From NCBI RefSeq assembly GCF_004798585.1, contig NZ_PPXQ01000018.1:62001-126000 (forward strand): a stretch of 64,000 nucleotides of DNA. Reading direction: 5' to 3'. Numbering within the stretch: the stretch's first letter is position 1; every line of letters starts with the position of its first letter. The position numbers were made by a program, and so were the translations under genes. Source of the stretch: Massilia sp. Mn16-1_5. GTDB taxonomy: Bacteria > Pseudomonadota > Gammaproteobacteria > Burkholderiales > Burkholderiaceae_D. Below, piece by piece: positions 10,505 through 18,781 of the stretch. A model generated the notes under the pieces. That model was not told the DNA's origin, did no database searches, and saw only the letters and a list, made by a program, of their open reading frames with translations.

Positions 10505-10565
10505 GGGCTTCCTTGTGCGCCGGTTGGGGACCGAACTGTAAATGACGAAATTGATGAATCACTAC

Positions 10566-10594
10566 ATTCTGATCGTCAAATTTCTACGAGTCAA
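10566..10594 (-). promoter_or_regulatory. Candidate sigma-70 promoter of the GAF-EAL gene
   Basis: On the minus strand, TTGACT, a 17-base spacer, then CAGAAT. It is placed about 60 bases before the GAF-EAL start within a 233-base AT-rich divergent region. A weaker TTGAAG element at 10693 on the plus strand could serve the HTH-GAF gene, but its -10 is poor. Confidence 0.45.
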
Positions 10595-10737
10595 CATAAA
10601 TATTCTGAATTGATGCGTAAATACGGCGCTTTGTAGCTGAAACGGGAATGAACAGGAAATGCTCATCATCAATTTCGGCATTTTGCGCCTTCTTGAAGTA
10701 GAATGCTCAGCAGTTATTGCATAGTGGAATTAATACC

Positions 10738-11463
10738 ATGGTTTTAATGCGCCCCGATGACGGGGACGATCCAATCCTGACCACGCGCGAAGCGGCGCGC
10801 ATGCTGGGCATTGCCGTCAGCACGGCCCAGCAATGGATCGAAAACGGCGTGATCCCGGCCTGGAAGACGCCGGGCGGCCATCGGCGCGTGCGCCTGAGCG
10901 ACGTCAGCGCCCTGCTGCGCGAACGGGCCGGCCTGGCGCCCCTGCCCGGCAGCCCCGACCCCAGGGATTTTGTGCCGGACGCCGCCAGCGTGCTGCCGCA
11001 ACACGAGTACGAGCGCCTGAACGCCCTGCGTGCGACGGGCCTGCTCGACAGCGAAGCGGAAGCCGTGTTCGACCGCCTGACCTGGCTCGCCACGCAGGTG
11101 ACCGAGTGCCCGGTGGCGCTGCTGTCGCTGGTAACGGCGCGCCGCCAGTGGTTCAAGTCGCGTGTCGGCATCCAGTTGCCGCAGACGCCGCGCGAGGATG
11201 CCTTCTGCAGCCACACGATCGCCGGCAGCGGTCCACTGGTCGTACCCGACACCCTCCAGGATGCGCGCTTTCGCGACAACCCGCTGGTAGTCGGTGCTCC
11301 TCACATCCGTTTTTATGCGGGCTTCCCGCTGGCCGACGGCAGCGGCTTCCGGCTCGGCGCCCTGTGCGTGATGGATTACGAGCCGCGCCGCCTGCGCGAA
11401 CGCGAGCTGCGCGCACTGAAGGAACTGGCCGCGATCGCGGCCGAGGAAATCAGGCGCCGCTAG
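10738..11463 (+). CDS. HTH (excisionase/MerR-type) - GAF domain protein
   Basis: A 241-residue two-domain protein. Residues 14-50 (LTTREAARMLGIAVSTAQQW and KTPGGHRRV) are a winged helix-turn-helix of the excisionase/MerR type that binds DNA. Residues about 85-235 are a GAF domain (QWFKSRVGIQLP, FYAGFPLADGSGF, LGALCVMD). The GAF is close in sequence to that of the divergent GAF-EAL protein, suggesting that both read the same signal. A TTG 21 bases upstream would extend the frame, but the ATG at 10738 is more likely. A sensor-regulator role is inferred from domain content only. The 3' end overlaps the convergent receiver gene by 14 bases. Confidence 0.85.
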   Translation: MVLMRPDDGDDPILTTREAARMLGIAVSTAQQWIENGVIPAWKTPGGHRRVRLSDVSALLRERAGLAPLPGSPDPRDFVPDAASVLPQHEYERLNALRATGLLDSEAEAVFDRLTWLATQVTECPVALLSLVTARRQWFKSRVGIQLPQTPREDAFCSHTIAGSGPLVVPDTLQDARFRDNPLVVGAPHIRFYAGFPLADGSGFRLGALCVMDYEPRRLRERELRALKELAAIAAEEIRRR

Positions 11464-11851
11464 TGCCGCCGCCGGCTTGCTGCTTGCGCACCACCGCAAT
11501 CACCGTGTTGCGGATGGTTTTCAGCACGGCGTCGGCGCGGAAGGGTTTGACGATGAAGCCATGCACGCCGCGCGCCAGCGCGCCTTCGATGGCCGGTGCA
11601 TCGAGCGTGCCCGAGACCATGAAGATCAGCGTCTTCGGCAGGTTGGCGCGCAGCTGCTCGACGACATTGCTGCCGTCCTCGACCTGTTCGCGCGCGATGC
11701 ACATGATCTGCGGGCGGAACTTCGCCGCCTGCACCAGTGCGTTGTGTCCTGTGTGGGCCTGCGCCACGACCTCGTAGCCGCCGTCCGTCAGCACGGTGTT
11801 CAACAGGCCGCGCGAGATCGCGTTCGAGTCGACAATGACTGCTTTCAGCAT
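11450..11851 (-). CDS. Receiver-domain protein lacking the phospho-acceptor aspartate
   Basis: A 133-residue stand-alone CheY-like domain. The fold landmarks are kept: VIVDSN at the start of the acidic pocket (D8, with the usual second Asp replaced by S9), MVSG near residue 80 and FIVKPF with K102. The beta-3 strand that normally carries the phosphorylated Asp reads QIMCIAREQ, with Ala53 at the expected position and one residue fewer before EDG. Phosphorylation by the classical route is therefore not expected, and the domain may act as a constitutive or ligand-gated adaptor. It lies 9 bases downstream of the Xni-like gene and could be co-transcribed with it. Confidence 0.85.
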   Translation of the reverse strand: MLKAVIVDSNAISRGLLNTVLTDGGYEVVAQAHTGHNALVQAAKFRPQIMCIAREQVEDGSNVVEQLRANLPKTLIFMVSGTLDAPAIEGALARGVHGFIVKPFRADAVLKTIRNTVIAVVRKQQAGGGTSGA

Positions 11852-11860
11852 CTATCTCTT

Positions 11861-12637
11861 TCAGTGTGAATCGTAGGCCAGCATGTTCCAGGTGACGCCG
11901 AGGCGCACGTCGGTCTTCAGCTCCACCAGCTGGCGCGACAGGTACAGGATGTCGCGCTCGGCGCGCAGGCGTTCGCCCAGCGGCGTTTTCAGGATGCCGG
12001 CGCCGGCCATCACGGCATCCAGGCTGCCGTAGGCATTCAGCAGGCGCGCCGCCGTCTTCATGCCGATCTTCGACACGCCCGGCACGCCGTCGGTGGCGTC
12101 GCCCATCAGCGCCAACAGATCGTGCAGCAGCTCGGGCGCCACGCCGAATTTATTCCGCACCCAGGCGTCATCATGCCACTCGTTCTTGAAATGGTCCCAC
12201 ACCAGGGCGCCGTGCGCGATCAGCACGTGCAGGTCCTTGTCGGTGGTGGCGACGATGGCCTCGCCGCGGTTCTCCTTCAGCCAGCGCATCACGCAGGTGG
12301 CGACGACGTCGTCGGCCTCGACCTCGGGCAGCATCGCCACCGGCACCCCGGCCGTTTGCAGGCGCGCCTGGAATTCCGGCAGCGCTTCCCGCAGCACCGC
12401 CGGCATCGGGGCGCGGTGCTCGCGGTAGCGCGGATACAGCGCGTGTCTCCAGTTCTGGCCGCCGTAGTCGAAGGCGGCCAGCACGTGCGTGGGCGCGTGC
12501 GTTTCGAGCAGGTTGCGAAACGAGGAGAAGGCGTGGCGCAGGGCGATATTCGCCTTCAGGTCGGAGTCGGGCTCCGGGCTGGCTTCGTAGACCCGGCGCA
12601 CGATGTTCAGTCCGTCGATCGCGAGCAGCTTTGCCAT
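11861..12637 (-). CDS. xni: Xni-like 5'-3' exonuclease / flap endonuclease
   Basis: A 258-residue protein matching the 5' nuclease domain of DNA polymerase I in stand-alone form (Xni/YgdG/ExoIX group). Conserved acidic metal-binding segments are visible: AIDGLNIVRRVYEA at the N-terminus, EVEADDVVAT near 110, ATTDKDLHVL near 133 and GDATDGVPGVSKIGMKTAARLL near 180, which is also the helix-hairpin-helix DNA-binding motif. The role would be removal of flaps or RNA primers. It lies six bases after the GST gene and nine bases before the receiver gene, all on the minus strand, so a three-gene transcript is likely. Confidence 0.9.
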   Translation of the reverse strand: MAKLLAIDGLNIVRRVYEASPEPDSDLKANIALRHAFSSFRNLLETHAPTHVLAAFDYGGQNWRHALYPRYREHRAPMPAVLREALPEFQARLQTAGVPVAMLPEVEADDVVATCVMRWLKENRGEAIVATTDKDLHVLIAHGALVWDHFKNEWHDDAWVRNKFGVAPELLHDLLALMGDATDGVPGVSKIGMKTAARLLNAYGSLDAVMAGAGILKTPLGERLRAERDILYLSRQLVELKTDVRLGVTWNMLAYDSH

Positions 12638-12643
12638 GCGGAC

Positions 12644-13315
12644 TTACCTTGCGTAGTCGTACTTGCCGCCGCGCTCCAGGGCGCGCGCATAGGCCGGGCG
12701 CGCATGGATGCGTTGCAGGAAGCTCGTCAGGCGCGGGTACTGGGCGCCGAGTCCGGCGCGCGACGCCGCCGCCTCCAGCGGAAAACTCATCTGGATGTCG
12801 GCCGCGCTGAATTCGTTCCCGGCGAACCAGTCGCGCGTGGCCAGTTCCGATTCCAGGTAGGCCAGCTGGTTGTTGATGTTCGGGTTGACCAGCGTGTCTT
12901 TCACCTTGCGCGCGATGCTGCGCGCGATCGGTTTCGCAAAGAAGGGCATGGGGCCGTTCTCGATGCGGTCGAACACGAGCTTCATCAGGAGCGGCGACAT
13001 CGCCGAGCCTTCCGCGAAGTGCAGGAAGAAGCTGTATTTCAGCTGTTCCGGTGTGCCGGCGGCGGGAGTGAGGCGCCCGTCGCCATAGCGCTCGACCAGG
13101 TATTCGACGATCGCGCCCGACTCGGCCACGACCAGGTCGCCATCCGTGATCACCGGCGATTTGCCGAGCGGGTGCACGGCCTTCAGTTCGGGCGGCGCCA
13201 GCATCGTCTTCGGGTCGCGCTGGTACTTCTTGATCTCGTAGGGCAGGCCCAGCTCTTCGAGCAGCCACAGGATGCGCTGCGAGCGCGAATTGTTCAGGTG
13301 ATGGACGGTGATCAT
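12644..13315 (-). CDS. Glutathione S-transferase family protein
   Basis: A 223-residue cytosolic GST. The N-terminal thioredoxin-like domain contains NNSRSQRILWLLEELGLPYE (about 8-27), the cis-Pro segment GKSPVITDG (about 51-59) and the glutathione-contacting AESGAIVEYLVERY (64-77). The all-helical C-terminal domain follows. Substrate is not predictable from sequence, and no pathway neighbour suggests one. First gene of the GST-xni-receiver series. Confidence 0.9.
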   Translation of the reverse strand: MITVHHLNNSRSQRILWLLEELGLPYEIKKYQRDPKTMLAPPELKAVHPLGKSPVITDGDLVVAESGAIVEYLVERYGDGRLTPAAGTPEQLKYSFFLHFAEGSAMSPLLMKLVFDRIENGPMPFFAKPIARSIARKVKDTLVNPNINNQLAYLESELATRDWFAGNEFSAADIQMSFPLEAAASRAGLGAQYPRLTSFLQRIHARPAYARALERGGKYDYAR

Positions 13316-13491
13316 CGGCGCGGCATGGAAGGCGGAAGGACCGTTAGCTTAGCACTGTTGCGTGCTTACAAGAAGACATCCTCTAGTTCGTCGAAAAATG
13401 TTTTTTCTGAGCAATAGTTGTTCTACAATCGCCAACTTTGTTGAACATCCGTCAAATCCGACATTTAGCCAGCGCCCTGCCCTTACCTTCC

Positions 13492-15069
13492 ATGAAAACG
13501 CTTTTTCGTCTGAACATTGCCCAGAAACTGGGCCTGCTGACCATCAGTACCGGCCTTGGCATGGCCATCGTCGCCGCCTGCTTCCTGATTTCCGAACGTA
13601 CCCTGATCCTCGAAGAACGGGGGAGCGGCGTGCGCCAGGCGGTCGAGGTGGCAGCCGGCATCGTCGAGCGCCATCGCCAGCAAGCGGATGCGGGCACGGT
13701 GCCGCAGGCAGCGGCGCAGGCGGCAGCCCTGGCCGAACTGAAGGCGCTGCGTTACAGCGGCGAAGAGTATTTCTGGGTCAACGACATGGCCCCGCGCATG
13801 CTGATGCATCCGACGAAACCCGAGCTGGACGGCAAGGACGTCGGCGCGATCGCCGATCCGAACGGGCTGCGCCTGTTCTCGGTCGCCGTCGAGGTGGTGC
13901 GCAAGGATGGCGCCGGTTTCATCTCCTACATGTGGCCCAAGCCGGGACAGGACGCGCCGGTGCCGAAGGTGTCGTACGTAAAAGGCGTGGCGGGCTGGAA
14001 CTGGGTAATCGGTTCGGGCGTGTACATGGACACGGTCGGCGCCATCTTCTGGCCGCGCGTGCTGTGGTTCTCGGGCGCGACGGTGGTCCTGTCGAGCGTG
14101 CTGATGCTGTTCGGCCTGTCGCTCTCGCGCAGCATTGCGCAACCGCTGGCGCGCGCCGTGACGGTGGCGCGCACCGTGGCCGCGGGCGACCTGACGGCGC
14201 AGATCGACGTGCGCGGGAATGACGAGACGGCGCACCTGCTGCACGCCTTGCGCGACATGAATGCGAGCCTCGGCAAGATCGTCGGCGAAGTCGACGTCGG
14301 CATCCATGCGATCGCCAGCGCCTCGAACCAGATCGCCGCCGGCAACCACGACCTCTCGAACCGCACCGAGCAGCAGGCCAGCTCGCTCGAGGAGACCGCC
14401 TCCACGATGGAAGAGCTGACCGGCGCCGTGCGCCAGAACGCCCAGCACGCGCGCCATGCGACGCGCCTGGCGGCATCGGCGGCCGACGTGGCCGTGCGCG
14501 GCGGCGAAGTCGTGCAGCAGGTGGTGCAGACGATGGAGTCGATCAACGACTCCTCGCGCAAGATCGTCGACATCATCGGCGTCATCGACGGCATCGCCTT
14601 CCAGACCAACATCCTGGCCCTGAACGCGGCGGTCGAGGCGGCGCGTGCGGGCGAACAGGGACGCGGCTTCGCGGTCGTCGCCGGAGAAGTGCGCACGCTG
14701 GCGCAGCGCTCGGCGGCGGCGGCGAAAGAGATCAAGGCGCTGATCGACGACTCCGTGACCCGCGTCGACGCCGGCAGCGCGCTGGTGCGCAATGCGGGGA
14801 CGACGATGGACGACATCGTCAGCAGCGTGCGCCAGGTGAACGGCATCATCGGCGAGATTTCGGCCGCCAGCGAAGAGCAGGAAACCGGCATCGCCCAGGT
14901 CAATGGCGCGATCGCCGCGATGGACGGCGTCACCCAGAAGAATGCGGCACTGGTCGAGGAAGCGGCGGCGGCAGCGGAATCGATGCGCCAGCAGGCCGAA
15001 CGCCTGGCCGAGGTGGTGGGCGTGTTCAAGGTCGCGGGCTCGAACGAGAGGCGGCTGCTGGCGGCCTGA
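13492..15069 (+). CDS. Methyl-accepting chemotaxis protein with single-Cache sensor
   Basis: A 525-residue chemoreceptor. TM1 is at about 10-30 ([20 protein letters not shown]), then a periplasmic sCache_2-type sensor (about 35-180, with [20 protein letters not shown] and [13 protein letters not shown] as landmarks), TM2 at about 183-205 and HAMP. The cytoplasmic domain has a conserved tip ([20 protein letters not shown]). The frame is open 18 codons further upstream through a TTG, but the ATG at 13492 starts the normal [14 protein letters not shown] leader. Unlike the receptor at 7.0 kb it lacks a C-terminal WEEF-type pentapeptide. Cache_2 receptors often sense small carboxylates; the ligand here is unknown. 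Confidence 0.94.
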   Translation: MKTLFRLNIAQKLGLLTISTGLGMAIVAACFLISERTLILEERGSGVRQAVEVAAGIVERHRQQADAGTVPQAAAQAAALAELKALRYSGEEYFWVNDMAPRMLMHPTKPELDGKDVGAIADPNGLRLFSVAVEVVRKDGAGFISYMWPKPGQDAPVPKVSYVKGVAGWNWVIGSGVYMDTVGAIFWPRVLWFSGATVVLSSVLMLFGLSLSRSIAQPLARAVTVARTVAAGDLTAQIDVRGNDETAHLLHALRDMNASLGKIVGEVDVGIHAIASASNQIAAGNHDLSNRTEQQASSLEETASTMEELTGAVRQNAQHARHATRLAASAADVAVRGGEVVQQVVQTMESINDSSRKIVDIIGVIDGIAFQTNILALNAAVEAARAGEQGRGFAVVAGEVRTLAQRSAAAAKEIKALIDDSVTRVDAGSALVRNAGTTMDDIVSSVRQVNGIIGEISAASEEQETGIAQVNGAIAAMDGVTQKNAALVEEAAAAAESMRQQAERLAEVVGVFKVAGSNERRLLAA

Positions 15070-15117
15070 GTTCGGCAACGCACCGAGCCTGCCCTGCCCG
15101 CCAGCTAAGATGGGCCG

Positions 15118-15924
15118 ATGGGCAAGATCCACATCGGCATCTCCGGCTGGCGCTACGTTCCCTGGCGCGGCAAGTTCTATCCTCCCGGGCTGGCGCAAGC
15201 GCGCGAGCTCGACTACGCCGCGCGCCAGCTGCCGACGATCGAGATCAACGGCTCCTTTTATTCGCTGCAGCGCCCCGCAAGCTACGCCGCCTGGTACGCG
15301 GCCACGCCGCCCGGTTTCCTGTTCGCGGTGAAGGGCAACCGCTTCATCACGCACATGCTCAAGCTGAACGACATCGACGGCCCGCTGGCCAACGTGCTGG
15401 CCTCGGGCGTGTTCGAGCTGCGTGAAAAGCTCGGGCCCTTCCTGTGGCAGTTCCCGCCCATGCTGCGTTTTGATCCCGACCGCTTCGAACATTTTTTTAG
15501 CCTACTGCCGCAGGACACGGAAGCCGCGCTGGCCCTGGCGCGCCAATATCAACCGCGCATGGAAGGGAAAGTGTCCTTGGCGCTGGATGCGAAGCGCCCG
15601 ATGCGCCACGCGGTCGAAGTCCGCCACGAGAGTTTTCGCGACGAGCGTTTTCTCTCTCTGCTGCGCAAGTACAAGGTGGCATTGGTGGTGGCCGACACCG
15701 CCGGCAAATTCCCCTACATGGACGACGTGACCGCCGACTTCGTCTACATCCGCCTGCACGGCGACAAGGAGTTATATGCTAGCGGCTACGACGACGCGGC
15801 GATCGAACGCTGGGCCGAACGCATTCGTGGTTGGAGCAAGAAGGGGGATGTGTACTGCTACTTCGATAACGATATCAAGGTGCATGCGCCGTACGACGCC
15901 CAGCGCTTGATTGCTGCACTGTAG
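15118..15924 (+). CDS. DUF72 family protein (YecE-like)
   Basis: A 268-residue protein of the DUF72 family, which has a TIM-barrel-like fold and no firmly established biochemical function. It starts MGKIHIGISGWRY, the family signature GxSGWxY, and contains FYSLQRPASYAAWYAATPPGF, LGPFLWQFPP and the C-terminal VYCYFDNDIKVHAPYDA, all conserved in the family. The TAG stop at 15922-15924 is part of the GTAG foot of the left REP copy that flanks the RAYT element, so the end of this reading frame is shaped by the repeat. Confidence 0.9.
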   Translation: MGKIHIGISGWRYVPWRGKFYPPGLAQARELDYAARQLPTIEINGSFYSLQRPASYAAWYAATPPGFLFAVKGNRFITHMLKLNDIDGPLANVLASGVFELREKLGPFLWQFPPMLRFDPDRFEHFFSLLPQDTEAALALARQYQPRMEGKVSLALDAKRPMRHAVEVRHESFRDERFLSLLRKYKVALVVADTAGKFPYMDDVTADFVYIRLHGDKELYASGYDDAAIERWAERIRGWSKKGDVYCYFDNDIKVHAPYDAQRLIAAL

Positions 15925-15947
15925 GGTGCGCATTCATGCGCACGCGG
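15921..15947 (+). repeat. Left REP hairpin of the RAYT locus
   Basis: GTAGG foot, then stem GTGCGCAT / ATGCGCAC around a two-base loop, then GCGG. Relative to the other copies the stem has G to C on the left and C to G on the right, a paired change that keeps the hairpin. The TAG of the foot is the stop codon of the DUF72 gene. Confidence 0.85.
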
Positions 15948-15971
15948 TCGTCCCCATGCACACCACACCGC

Positions 15972-16511
15972 CTATTCGATCAACATGCCCCTGATCTCCG
16001 CCGTCCCACCCCAATCCTCCGCATACACCCCACTGCGCACATATCGATGAAACGTCGAATACGGCCACTCCACCACCCGCTGCACAAATCCATGCTTCAC
16101 CGGATTGAAATGGATGTAATCCATATGCCGCTCGAAATCATCCTCATCCCGGATCTGATGCTCCCAAAATCGTCTCTGCCAAATGGTCGACTCGCGCCTT
16201 TTCTGACGCGATGAGGTCGAGAGCGCCGGATCATGCAAGGCCGGTGCGCCACGGCTCGACACATGACGTTTGATGATCGACCACCGGGTCGAATAATCGG
16301 TGTCGTGATCGGGCATTGTCCAGATGCAGTGCATGTGGTCGGGCAGGAGGATCCATCCGTCGACAACGAAGGAGCGGGTTTCACGAACGAAGCGGATTGC
16401 GTGCGCGAGGCTCGACCGGATTGCGGGGTTACAGAAAATGGGACGTCGGCGGTGCGCGACGACCGTGAAGAAGTACGTGGAGCCAGTGAGGAGGCGGCGG
16501 TAGCGTGACAT
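15972..16511 (-). CDS. REP-associated tyrosine transposase (RAYT, TnpA_REP)
   Basis: A 179-residue Y1-type HUH single-strand nuclease of the IS200/IS605-related RAYT family, domesticated enzymes thought to nick and mobilise REP hairpins. The HxH motif is H59-M-H61 in LLPDHMHCIW. The catalytic tyrosine is Y132 in HMDYIHFNPVKHGFV, and the typical WQRRFWEHQIRD segment precedes it. The N-terminus (YRRLLTGSTYFFTVV) also matches the family. All catalytic residues are present, so it may be active. It is flanked by inverted GTAG-footed hairpins, its likely substrates. It carries no accessory transposon genes. Confidence 0.95.
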   Translation of the reverse strand: MSRYRRLLTGSTYFFTVVAHRRRPIFCNPAIRSSLAHAIRFVRETRSFVVDGWILLPDHMHCIWTMPDHDTDYSTRWSIIKRHVSSRGAPALHDPALSTSSRQKRRESTIWQRRFWEHQIRDEDDFERHMDYIHFNPVKHGFVQRVVEWPYSTFHRYVRSGVYAEDWGGTAEIRGMLIE

Positions 16512-16615
16512 GGTGCGGCATCGTAATGCGGCGGCATGTCAGTGCGGATGTGTTGGATCAATCGGGATGCGCGCGGAGCGGGGCGTAATTGCCGTGCCAT
16601 CTGCGTACGGTCAGA

Positions 16616-16642
16616 CGGCGTGGGCATGAATGCCCACCCTAC
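16616..16642 (-). repeat. Right REP hairpin of the RAYT locus (inverted)
   Basis: Read on the minus strand: GTAGG foot, stem GTGGGCAT / ATGCCCAC around a two-base TC loop, then GCCG. The TAG of the foot is the stop codon of the small FeoB-associated gene. Inverted relative to the copy at 15921. Confidence 0.85.
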
Positions 16643-16899
16643 TTCTTGTGAATCCTGATAACCCGGCGAGTGCTGTCTGTAGGCGGCGTCAGTTCCTCCG
16701 GCGTCTCGCAGGTATTACACGTCTTGCACCCACCCCCGCAGCTGTCCGCCGTATCCAGCCAGCGCACCAATGTGGAGTCCTGGCCACCGCGCGAGAGGCG
16801 GTTGACGATGCGGATGCGCCAGGCGGCGGGCAGGTACTTGGCGCCGACGTAGACGGCGGCGACAAGCACCACGAGCGCGACCACCAGCTCCTGCCACAT
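16639..16899 (-). CDS. Small FeoB-associated Cys-rich membrane protein
   Basis: An 86-residue protein with one N-terminal transmembrane helix (WQELVVALVVLVAAVYVGAKYL), a basic stretch, and a C-terminal cysteine cluster (SCGGGCKTCNTC) that could bind a metal or iron-sulfur cluster. It starts one base after the feoB stop. An upstream ATG at 16914 would overlap feoB and is less likely. Position and cysteines recall the FeoC or FeoB-associated small proteins that tune ferrous iron uptake, but sequence identity to FeoC itself is not evident. The TAG stop lies in the GTAG foot of the adjacent REP hairpin. Confidence 0.8.
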   Translation of the reverse strand: MWQELVVALVVLVAAVYVGAKYLPAAWRIRIVNRLSRGGQDSTLVRWLDTADSCGGGCKTCNTCETPEELTPPTDSTRRVIRIHKK

Positions 16900-16900
16900 G

Positions 16901-18778
16901 TCAGCCGCCCCCAAAAGCCAGGGCGACGCGGTAGGTGATGAAGGAGGCGACGTAGGCCAGCGCGAACATGTAACCGGCCATCATCCAGGCGTACTTGGCG
17001 CTGCCCGTTTCGCGGCGCACGACCGACAGGGTCGACAGGCATTGCGGCGCGTAGACATACCAGGCCAGCAGCGACAGGGCGGTCGCCATCGACCAGGAAC
17101 CGGCGATCAGCGGCCCGAGGGTGTTCGCGACCTCGTCGCCGGAACCGGCCAGCGCGTACACGGTGCCGAGCGCGCCGACCGCCACTTCGCGCGCGGCCAT
17201 GCCGGGCACGAGGGCGATGCAGATCTGCCAGCCGAAGCCGATCGGCTCGAAGATCACCGACAGGGCGCGCCCCAGCATGCCGGCCACGCTGTAGTAGATC
17301 GGCGGTTGCGTCGCGCCTTCCGGTGCACCCGGGAAGCTGGACAGGAACCAGACCAGCACCATCAGGGTCAGGATGATGGTACCGACGCGCATCAGGAAGA
17401 TCTTGGCGCGTTCCCACAGGCCCAGGGCCAGCGTCGGCAGGTGCGGCCAGTGATAGGCCGGCAGTTCCAGCATCAACGGATGCTGGCCGCTGCCGCTGCG
17501 GCGCTTCATGTACCAGGCCACCAGCATCGCGCTGACGATGCCGAGCGCGTACAGCACGAACAGCACCAGGCCCTGCAGGTTGAACATGCCGACTTCGCGG
17601 TCGGGGATGAAGGCGGCGATGATCAGGGCGTACACCGGCAGCCTGGCCGAGCAGGTCATCAGCGGCGCGATCATGATCGTCACCAGGCGGTCGCGCGGAT
17701 TCTGGATCGTGCGCGCGGCCATCACGCCGGGAATCGCGCAGGCGAAGGAGGACAGCAGCGGAATGAAGGCGCGTCCCGACAGGCCGACACCGCCCATCAT
17801 GCGGTCGAGGAGAAAAGCCGCGCGCGGCAGGTAGCCGACATCCTCGAGGATCAGGATGAAGAAGAACAGGATCAGGATCTGCGGCAGGAACACGAGCACG
17901 CCGCCGACGCCGGCGATGATGCCGTCCACGATCAGGCTGCGCAGCGGGCCTTCGCTCATCGCGCCGCCGATCCACTGGCCGATGCCCTCGACCGTACCGG
18001 TGATGAAATCCATCGGCGCTTCGGCCCAGCTGAAGACGGCCTGGAAGATGATGAACATCAGCGCGGCCAGCAGAATCGGCCCAAGCGCCGGATGCAGGAT
18101 CACATGGTCGATCTTTTCCGACAGGTTGCCCTTGTCGTGCGCGTAGCTGGTCGTCGCATCCAGGATGCGGCGCACTTCGCGCTGGGTTTGTTCGACCGGC
18201 ACGGCGTCGATGCTTGCCAGGGGTTTCGGTGCGGTGGGTTCGAGCGGCATGCGGTCGAGCACGTCCAGCAGCGCCTGTTCGCCGCCGGCCTGGATCGCGA
18301 CGGTCTCGACCACCGGCATGTTCAATTCCTGGGACAGCCGGACGGTATCGATCTCGATGCCGCGTTTCTTTGCCACGTCGACCATGTTCAGGGCCAGCAC
18401 CATAGGCAGGCCGAGGCGCTGGATTTCCAGCACCAGGCGCAAATTCAGGCGCAGGTTTGTGGCGTTGACGACACAAACGATGGCATCCGGCGCCGATTCG
18501 CCGGCGCGCAGGCCGGCCACGACGTCGCGCGTGATCGCTTCATCCGGGGTTTGCGCGGACAGGCTGTAGGCGCCCGGCAGGTCGAGCACGCGCAAGGCGC
18601 GGCCGGAAGGCGACGTAAAACTGCCCTCCTTGCGTTCGATGGTGACGCCGGCATAGTTCGCCACCTTCTGGCGCGCGCCGGTGAGGCGGTTGAACAGCGC
18701 GGTCTTGCCGCAGTTGGGATTGCCGAGTAAAGCGATCAGGGGCGAGCGCGTCGCCACCTGTTGTTCCATGACGCCCAT
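16901..18778 (-). CDS. feoB: Ferrous iron transport protein B
   Basis: A 625-residue inner-membrane Fe(II) transporter with an N-terminal G-protein domain: G1 GNPNCGKT at residues 19-26, G3 DLPGAYSL near 66, G4 NMVD near 133. The membrane part has two Gate-type repeats, with AIPGVMAARTI and MIAPLMTCSARLPVY (conserved Cys) in the first and VPGMAAREVAVGALGTVYAL in the second. It is shorter than E. coli FeoB (about 770 residues) but carries every recognisable domain. feoA lies three bases upstream and the Cys-rich small gene one base downstream, giving a feoA-feoB-small operon controlled from a Fur-like site at 19107. Confidence 0.96.
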   Translation of the reverse strand: MGVMEQQVATRSPLIALLGNPNCGKTALFNRLTGARQKVANYAGVTIERKEGSFTSPSGRALRVLDLPGAYSLSAQTPDEAITRDVVAGLRAGESAPDAIVCVVNATNLRLNLRLVLEIQRLGLPMVLALNMVDVAKKRGIEIDTVRLSQELNMPVVETVAIQAGGEQALLDVLDRMPLEPTAPKPLASIDAVPVEQTQREVRRILDATTSYAHDKGNLSEKIDHVILHPALGPILLAALMFIIFQAVFSWAEAPMDFITGTVEGIGQWIGGAMSEGPLRSLIVDGIIAGVGGVLVFLPQILILFFFILILEDVGYLPRAAFLLDRMMGGVGLSGRAFIPLLSSFACAIPGVMAARTIQNPRDRLVTIMIAPLMTCSARLPVYALIIAAFIPDREVGMFNLQGLVLFVLYALGIVSAMLVAWYMKRRSGSGQHPLMLELPAYHWPHLPTLALGLWERAKIFLMRVGTIILTLMVLVWFLSSFPGAPEGATQPPIYYSVAGMLGRALSVIFEPIGFGWQICIALVPGMAAREVAVGALGTVYALAGSGDEVANTLGPLIAGSWSMATALSLLAWYVYAPQCLSTLSVVRRETGSAKYAWMMAGYMFALAYVASFITYRVALAFGGG

Positions 18779-18781
18779 CGA

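Larger units (their letters stand above)
15921..16642. mobile_element. REPtron: RAYT gene bracketed by inverted REP hairpins
   Basis: A unit of about 720 bases in which a REP-associated tyrosine transposase gene lies between two REP hairpins in opposite orientations (15921-15947 on plus, 16616-16642 on minus). This is the classic arrangement of RAYT loci in other proteobacteria. No terminal direct repeat could be identified. Both outer GTAG feet coincide with stop codons of the host genes on either side. Confidence 0.85.

Noticed and set aside
15972..16511. An IS200/IS605 insertion sequence.
   Set aside because: The encoded protein is RAYT-like (YIHFNPVKHG block), no TnpB is present, and the flanking hairpins are dispersed REPs and not IS ends.
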